Source: Ganoderma boninense (taxonomy: Eukaryota > Basidiomycota > Agaricomycetes > Polyporales > Polyporaceae). Taken from it: DNA of 64,000 nt. The notes beneath the pieces are model-generated. The model did no database searches and had not been told where the DNA came from. It saw only the letters and a program-made list of their open reading frames with translations. This document shows, piece by piece, positions 58,550-64,000 of the stretch. Both the position numbers and the translations under genes were made by a program. Each line of letters opens with the position of its first letter. The first letter of the stretch is position 1. The stretch covers positions 496,001-560,000 of the forward strand of contig CM035312.1 in the NCBI GenBank assembly GCA_002900995.3. Direction: 5' to 3'.

Positions 58550-61078
58550 TTATTCCTCCCCCGCCACCCTCCTGATCAAAGCAGCAGCCTCCTCGCACCT
58601 CGGCGTGATCTCGCACTGAAACGGGACTGGATGGCTACGACGAAGACAGCTGTAAGTCTCCTAGTCCTGAATGTACAAAGCGAACATCTGAAAAGGACTC
58701 GAAAGCACCTGATGAATCCGCGGAAGTCGACCTCGGGCACGATCTCGTGCCCGCGCTCGTCCTTTCTCTTGGAGATGTCGAAGACGTAGAGCATCGTCGC
58801 GATCCCGACAAAGATCGAGTTCATCGCGAAGAACATCCCTGGGCAGATCCTGTCGCCACGTGAGATGCTGTCATCCTCGAGCGCGCGACACCGTTGGTAT
58901 GCATATACGCACCGTCTCCCAAACCCGAAGCCGATCACAGACGGATCCTCGTGTCGCTGCAGCTCGCGCAGCGTCCCGTCTTCCTGGAGATACCTCTCCG
59001 GCATGAACCGTTCAGGCTCCGGGAAGACCTCCGGGTCATGCAGCATCGACCTGGGCGCATTGCATCCCCGTCACCTGCTGCGCTGAGGTACATACGCTTG
59101 GCTCACGAGCGCCACGTACCAGATATTCGCCCAGACGACCGTGCCCTGCGGCACGAAGCACCCGCGGTACATGTCGTCCCGCGTCACGCGGTGCGCGAGC
59201 CCAAGTGGGACTGCGGGGTTCCAGCGGAGAACCTCGAGGACCACCGCGCACACATACGGCAACTGCGCGCGGTCTGCGACGGTCGGGAGGCGCGCCCATT
59301 GCTGCTGGCCGGACGAGGACGCGCCGAGGAGGGCGTCGAGCTCGGCTTGGGCGCGCGCTTGGATGGCTGGGTGAAGCGTCATCGCGAGGATGAAGGCTGT
59401 CATTGAAGAGGGTGTCTGTATACGGCGGCGGCAGGGGATGAGGACCAGTCGCGTTGAAGGATGGTCGGCGTATGGAGGCTCACTGTGTCGGCCCCGCCTG
59501 AATAGAGGGAGGCTGCGGCCGCCTTGATGAGCTCCTCGTCCGCGGGGGACGGATTGCCCTTCTCTTCCAGGTAGCCCAATGTGAACGACGGCGCCGCCTT
59601 GCCCTCCGCCTGCATCACGTTGTCAGAAACGTGTGTTATCAGCCAAGCGAGGCGCTCAGACCATCTGGTGCTTCACGAACGCGAAGGGCAGGTCGTACAT
59701 CTCGTCGAGCTCCCTCCGCATCTGGCGCGCGATCGCCTTGAAGTTGGACCCGCTCAGGCGGAGGATCCACTCGGGGAGGTGGCGCAGCGCGGGGAAGTTG
59801 TCGACGAGGAACGCACCAGGCTCGGAGGCCTTCGCGAAGCCCTGCATCGCGACCTCGACCGCGCGCACGAGCGCGTCCCCCGTGCCTGCGTCCGCGCTGC
59901 TCGCCGCCACCTCGTATCCGTACGCGAGGCGGAGGATGAGTGCGCCGGTCGACCTAGAGAGATGAGGTTCAACTCAGCGATGCCCCTTTGCCAGTGGGCA
60001 GCACTAGCACGGCATACACCCGCGACGGAGTTCCGTGAAATAGACGTACTCGCGTGGATGGCGATAGAAGTTCTTCGGGTCTCTGAGCATGCGGAGCATG
60101 AGCCGATGTGTCTCCTGCTCTTGCATATGGAGGAAGTGTGGGTCCAGACACGCGCGCGACCCGATGGACTGCTGGAAGAGTCGCCGGAACTCGCGAAAGC
60201 GCGGGTTGTCGGGCCCGTGCGCGTACCCCAGTCCACGGTCCCAGCCCACGCTGGTTTGCGTGGAGTTGGAGAATTGTGCAGGTTGAGGTTGCGATTGAAA
60301 GAGGGACGGTCAAAGGAGGCGGTGATGAGGGGAAGGGTTGGCGTGGCACGGTGTTCGCATTGCATGGCGTTGTCGAGGTTCCAAAGTTAGCACAGTGAGC
60401 TGATCATGTATACCATGCCGGGTGATTTTTGAATGAGAGAGAGCGGACTAACAGTTCTCCCGCCATGACCGCGTTCGGCCTATCAGAGTATATCGCGCCT
60501 TCGGTCGAGGTCAGGATAGTCAGGATGATCTTTGCCTTTATATGCCACTGCGCTCATCAGTGCCCGAGAGAAAAGGAGGTGCTCACCTCTAGCGTCGAGA
60601 AGGTCGTTCGCTGCCTTGGCCGAGCCCAGTATAAGAGTCGGCTGGCCCATGACAGTGATCCCGACAACGTCGCCTTTCGGTGTAGTATCAGCATAAGAAT
60701 CCAACACCTATCCAGATGAATCATCGTGTTGAATCATTGAAAAACCCCTCTGTAAACTTCAACAGCCTGAGTGCAGGAGGATTGTATGGATCGCTAAACT
60801 AACGAAAACTGCAGCTGCCCGGTTACGTTACACGTATCTTGGTATCTTGAAGATATCAAGCAGACATTCACAGAATATCACTACGTACCATATCGCTCAA
60901 TCCAGTCATGGAACTTGAGCCACTGTTTGTCGGAGGGGATCTCCCACGCGACTCCAAAGAACGGGACGCCAGCTGGACCAGGAGCGGAGGGACGGTGGGA
61001 CAAGCGGCGGTGACGGATGACGAGAACTACGATGAGGACGAGGCTCAGCGCGACAAGAACATTCGCGATATTTGCCAT
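58550..61078 (-). CDS. Cytochrome P450 monooxygenase (OrdA-like)
   Basis: Haem monooxygenase anchored in the endoplasmic reticulum. Start at 61078: MANIANVLVALSLVLIVVLV is the membrane anchor, followed by the proline-rich hinge APGPAGVPFFG. Then come DVVGITVMGQPTLILGSAKA, FREFRRLFQQSIGSRACLDP, the I-helix SLYSGGADT then TAFILAMTLHPAIQARAQAE, ExxR as EVLRW, RVTRDDMYRGCFVPQGTVVW, FMPERYLQEDG and the haem motif FGFGRR/ICPG (split by an intron, Cys present). The end is SHPVPFQCEITPRCEEAAAL, stop at 58550-58552. The SHPVPF ending is typical of OrdA-like (O-methylsterigmatocystin oxidoreductase-type) P450s common in wood-decay basidiomycetes. Substrate is not predictable. It lies 356 bp downstream of the aldo/keto reductase on the same strand. 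Confidence 0.93.
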
Positions 61079-61434
61079 CCTTCGAAGCTGGAAACTCGTA
61101 TGCTAGAGACGGTATGAGCCTGAGTGTGCGTCGCTTGATAAGTAGCTATAGCATCTGCCGCCGAATCGCGGCCGCAGTCACGGCGCGGGGGAGAAGTCGC
61201 GGTCACGTGAAAACGTCCCCTTAACTATGGCATTGCAAAGGATACGTCTCGAAAACCGCAGCGAATTAGTTGGATACCCACTGTGGCAATGTGGGAAAAA
61301 CACTGGTATCAGAGCTTTGCAATGTTTACAAGATAGCATGAGTGACGCTAACGATATGATACAAGACGGTACACTTCGCACAGATGTCATCGAAGACTCA
61401 TGATACATTCATTCCACTCTCACATAGTTACCAC
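61079..61434. other. Short spacer between aldo/keto reductase and P450
   Basis: 356 bp; P450 promoter and 3' flank of the reductase. No ORF with support. Confidence 0.5.
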
Positions 61435-62862
61435 TCACTCCTGGAGAGGCGGTGTGTTGACAAAGAGCGTGACGAGGACGTTTTCCGGGTAGCGATGGCC
61501 AGTGACGTTGGACGCCTCGACTAGCCGGCGCACTTCTGCGATGTCCTCCGCAGTGAGCTTCACCTTGTACGCGTCCAGGTTCTCCTTCAGATTCTGTACA
61601 CGACATCGAGACTAGATCAGCACGCAGCACGCTTCCTGCCAGTGAACACCGAGAATCAGAATAACGCACATCGAGCTTGGTCGTGCCCACGATGGGGATG
61701 ATATCCTCGCCCTGCGCGAGGACCCACGCGATGGCGACCTGGCCCGCCGACGCGCCGTGCTTCTCGCCGACCTTGCGCAGGCCGTCGACGACCTTGAGGA
61801 CGTTCGGGAAGTTCTCCTTCGAGTACCGCGGGATCATCCGCCGGTAGTCGTACTGCGAAAAGTCCTCCGGACCTTTCTGCGGCGGCGCTCAGCAAACGAC
61901 CCTATCCGCGCGACGCTGCTACGCACGAATTTCCCCGTGAGGAGCCCGCGGCCGAGCACGCCGTACACGACCACTTTGATACCGAGCTCGCGGCAGGCCT
62001 CCAGGAGGCCGATCTTCTCGTCCTCGATGTCGGTGGTGAAGGGCGAGTACTCGACTTGGACGGCCGTGATGGGGTGCACCGCGTGTGCACGGCGGAGCGT
62101 CTCCGCGCTGATCTCGGAGAGACCGAGGTACTTGACCTTTCCCGCCCTACATCAAGATAATTGTCAGCGAGGCAAGCTCCCTGACGTACCATGGCAGTCC
62201 GATACGTACTTGACTTGCTCGGCCATCACCCTCACCGTGAGCTCGATCGGGACACCAGCGTCCGCCCTAATAGCCACAGTAAAACCGCTCAGCACCCGTC
62301 TCCGCACAGCTCACAAGGGCCTGAGCTCGACCGACCTATGCAGGTACCACAGGTCGACATAGTCGACGCCGAGCTGCTTCAGGGACCTGTCGAGGGCTTT
62401 AACGGCCCACTCAGGAGTCCCGTTCACCATGCGGGTCTGGTCGCCCTCCCAGTGGCGGCCGAGGCCGAACTTCGTGGCGAGGAAGATCTCACTGCGCTTG
62501 CCCGTGCGCTTGAACCTGCCGCCGGTGGAACCTTGTCAGACATGCTCTGACATGGAAGCAAGAGTAGACGCCGCGCGCACCATTGGCCGATGAGGTGCTC
62601 GCTGTCGAGATAGGCGTCGGCGGTGTCCCAGTGGGTGATCCCGCTCTCGTATACGCCGTCGAGGACCTGTACGAGGGTAGGAGATCGGGGGTTAGCAAAA
62701 AGGTGGTCACTTCCAGCGGTGGTAAGGGAGTCGCCTCACCTTGAACCGCTCTTCGTCTGGGAGGGCGGGGCCGTAGGCCACCGAAATCCCCATAGCCCCG
62801 TAGCCGATGGCAGGGAACGTCGCGTCGCCGATCTTGCGTTGCACTGCAGCGGTAGTAGACAT
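61435..62862 (-). CDS. Aldo/keto reductase
   Basis: NADPH-dependent oxidoreductase of the AKR superfamily, closest in text to fungal YakC/AKR13-like proteins. Start at 62862: [20 protein letters not shown] then [20 protein letters not shown]. The catalytic tetrad is complete: Asp and Tyr in [16 protein letters not shown], Lys in FLATKFGLG, His in DLWYLHRAD. Further exons give [46 protein letters not shown] joined to [20 protein letters not shown], then [20 protein letters not shown] and [15 protein letters not shown] text ([20 protein letters not shown]), ending NTPPLQE with stop at 61435. About six short introns. No lesion. Its tandem position upstream of a P450 may reflect a shared metabolic role, but this is only inferred. 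Confidence 0.93.
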
Positions 62863-63482
62863 GCTGGAAATTCGAAGGAGATTCGTAAGTAGTAAGCGTT
62901 AGGTATGGATGGTGAGGGCACGTCAGCGCTAGCGGCGTCTGGCAAGGTGAGTCGAGCTGAGACGATTTGTGAAACAGAAAGTTGCCCGGCTACTTATAAG
63001 CAAAGGCCATTGGCCGAGCCTGACTGGGGATTTTGCGAGAACCACTGGGAGCAATGTCCGAGCGGAGAAGAACCCATGGCGCGTTGCACTGTGGCCATGT
63101 GGAGAATGTTGGGAGAATGCCGGTCGGACTCGGAGGGTTGCCCAAAATAGACTGACTAAGCAGGGCCCCGGTCGGTAGACGCCGACTGAAGGTCAGTGGA
63201 TGAGGATGGAGCGCGCGACTGTGTGAGGTTTGGATGAGAGAGCGCCAGTCAAGGGAGCATCAGTATGTTGTATTCTGTATGTTCCCGTATGTTCTCTTTT
63301 ACTTGTTTACATATTTCACATTGTCAAAGCTCACGAGACCTCCTGTACGTCGAGTACCGTCTCTGATGTCCCGCTCCTTCCTCTTTTATGTTCATCATTT
63401 TTCAAATCTGACCTCATGTTGCTGGCCGCATTTCCGTACTATTCCGTACTCTTATACTCGAGACCCCCGAGTCCGCTCCCCT
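62863..63482. other. Intergenic; possible 5' LTR start near 63264
   Basis: No gene seen. From about 63264 (TGTTGTATTCTGTATG) the composition changes to T/C-rich sequence, as often seen in fungal copia LTRs. The matching 3' LTR would be outside the window, so the boundary is not provable. Confidence 0.35.
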
Positions 63483-63652
63483 CATCGTTCGTCTTCCCCG
63501 AACGCTGAGGTGAGCTCCCGTCTGCACTATACGTTCTGTCCGTTGTGCTCACGCTACGTAGTCAATTGTATCTCTTTTCTTTCAGGTACTTATCACACGT
63601 ACATCGTTCGTCTTCCCCGAACGCTGAGTCAATTGTATCTCTTTTCTTTCAG
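63483..63652 (+). repeat. Direct repeat whose first copy has a 52-nt intron and second copy lacks it
   Basis: Copy 1 is 63483-63509, then 63510-63561 (GTGAGC...CTCAC...TAG), then 63562-63585. Copy 2 is 63602-63628 joined directly to 63629-63652, base-for-base identical to copy 1 with the 52 nt removed. The removed segment has a GT donor, a CTCAC branch-like site and a TAG acceptor, like the spliceosomal introns in this genome. The copies are separated by 16 nt and lie just upstream of the gag ORF. Confidence 0.9.
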
Positions 63653-63684
63653 TCCCTCGCCGGCGCTCGAAACCGTAAAAGGTT

Positions 63685-64000
63685 ATGAGCCCTGCTCCTG
63701 CCGCAATGTCGCTCACTTCGCTGCCCGTCCACAACGCCGCTCTCTTTTCGGTCCCGAAGCTCGCCGCCGATGGATCGAACTGGATCACGTATAAGGAGCG
63801 GATACTCACCTGCATGGGTACGCGAGGGTTGATGCGTCATCTGAACGGTACAGCTCGTCGTCCTCCGAATCCCCCTCCCTGGCCACGACCACCCATCTCC
63901 ACCGCTACCTCTGCCTCCGCTCCGGCGTCGAGTTCCAAGCAGGCTGCTGCCGCTTCGAGTACCGCGACCGAGGGCGATGACAAGAGTGCCGCCTCGACGA
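63685..64000 (+). CDS. gag: Copia-type retrotransposon gag (3' truncated by window)
   Basis: An ORF open from ATG 63685 to the last base (105 codons). It begins MSPAPAAMSLTSLPVHNAAL, then FSVPKLAADGSNWITYKERI and LTCMGTRGLMRHLNGTARRP, followed by a Pro-rich and then Ala/Ser-rich linker (PPWPRPPISTATSASAPASS) and an acidic segment (TEGDDKSAAS). The PKLxxDGSNWxTYKERI...GLMRHLxGTARxP text is the conserved N-terminus of Ty1/copia gag (UBN2/Retrotran_gag_2) in Agaricomycetes. It would form the virus-like particle shell of the element. Whether the element is complete cannot be judged. Confidence 0.75.
   Translation, partial: MSPAPAAMSLTSLPVHNAALFSVPKLAADGSNWITYKERILTCMGTRGLMRHLNGTARRPPNPPPWPRPPISTATSASAPASSSKQAAAASSTATEGDDKSAAST

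Larger units (their letters stand above)
63264..64000 (+). mobile_element. Ty1/copia-like LTR retroelement, 5' end only
   Basis: Called from the gag-like ORF at the right edge and the preceding untranslated region with short direct repeats. A candidate LTR could run 63264 (TG) to about 63596 (CA in TATCACA), but no second LTR, primer-binding site or target duplication can be checked here. The pol region lies outside the window. Confidence 0.5.

Noticed and set aside
58550..62862. Secondary-metabolite gene cluster
   Set aside because: Only a P450 and an aldo/keto reductase are present. There is no synthase, transporter or pathway regulator.

Overview
This window is nuclear DNA from a filamentous basidiomycete, most likely an Agaricomycete of the wood-decay type. 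The evidence is GC-rich coding sequence cut by many introns of about 50-60 nt with GT...AG ends and CTNAC-like branch sites, two class I hydrophobins, a tandem set of DUF6533-type membrane proteins, F-box/LRR-like proteins, a fungal HNH protein, P450s and a copia-type retroelement. The species cannot be fixed from the sequence. CDS coordinates below run from start codon to stop codon and include introns.

Layout. 1-1.1 kb: 3' end of a single-pass membrane protein. 3.2-11.6 kb: an iron-uptake pair, a siderophore transporter (-) and a ferric reductase (+), divergent across a 3.3-kb spacer that holds one perfect iron-GATA-type site. 12.0-25.7 kb: two diverged copies of a hydrophobin block (gene, promoter, upstream DNA) bracketing three tandem DUF6533-type membrane-protein genes. 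26.9-34.9 kb: two tandem paralogous MOV10/SDE3-like RNA helicases with N-terminal zinc fingers. 35.6-43.9 kb: a small unknown protein, a NIPA-type Mg2+ transporter with an apparent tail frameshift, an aminopeptidase P with a probable mitochondrial/cytosolic double start, and an unknown multi-pass membrane protein.

44.3-58.3 kb: two F-box-like genes bracket a region rich in duplication and decay. It holds an orphan P450 haem-binding exon, a spherulin-4-like protein, a histone deacetylase pseudogene, an HNH protein, an aldehyde dehydrogenase and a frameshifted tandem copy of it. 58.5-62.9 kb: a P450 and an aldo/keto reductase lie head-to-tail. 63.3 kb to the right edge: the start of a Ty1/copia-like element whose gag ORF runs off the window. 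Just upstream of gag is a repeat in which one copy has a 52-nt spliceosomal-type intron and the other lacks exactly that segment.

The clearest functional link is reduction of Fe(III) by the reductase beside uptake of ferric siderophores by the transporter. The hydrophobin/DUF6533 and helicase sets are local gene-family expansions. No intact novel multi-gene system is demonstrated. The most unusual items are the intron-plus/intron-minus repeat beside the retroelement, the doubled zinc-finger helicase, the bracketed DUF6533 trio and the leaky-scanning signature of the aminopeptidase.
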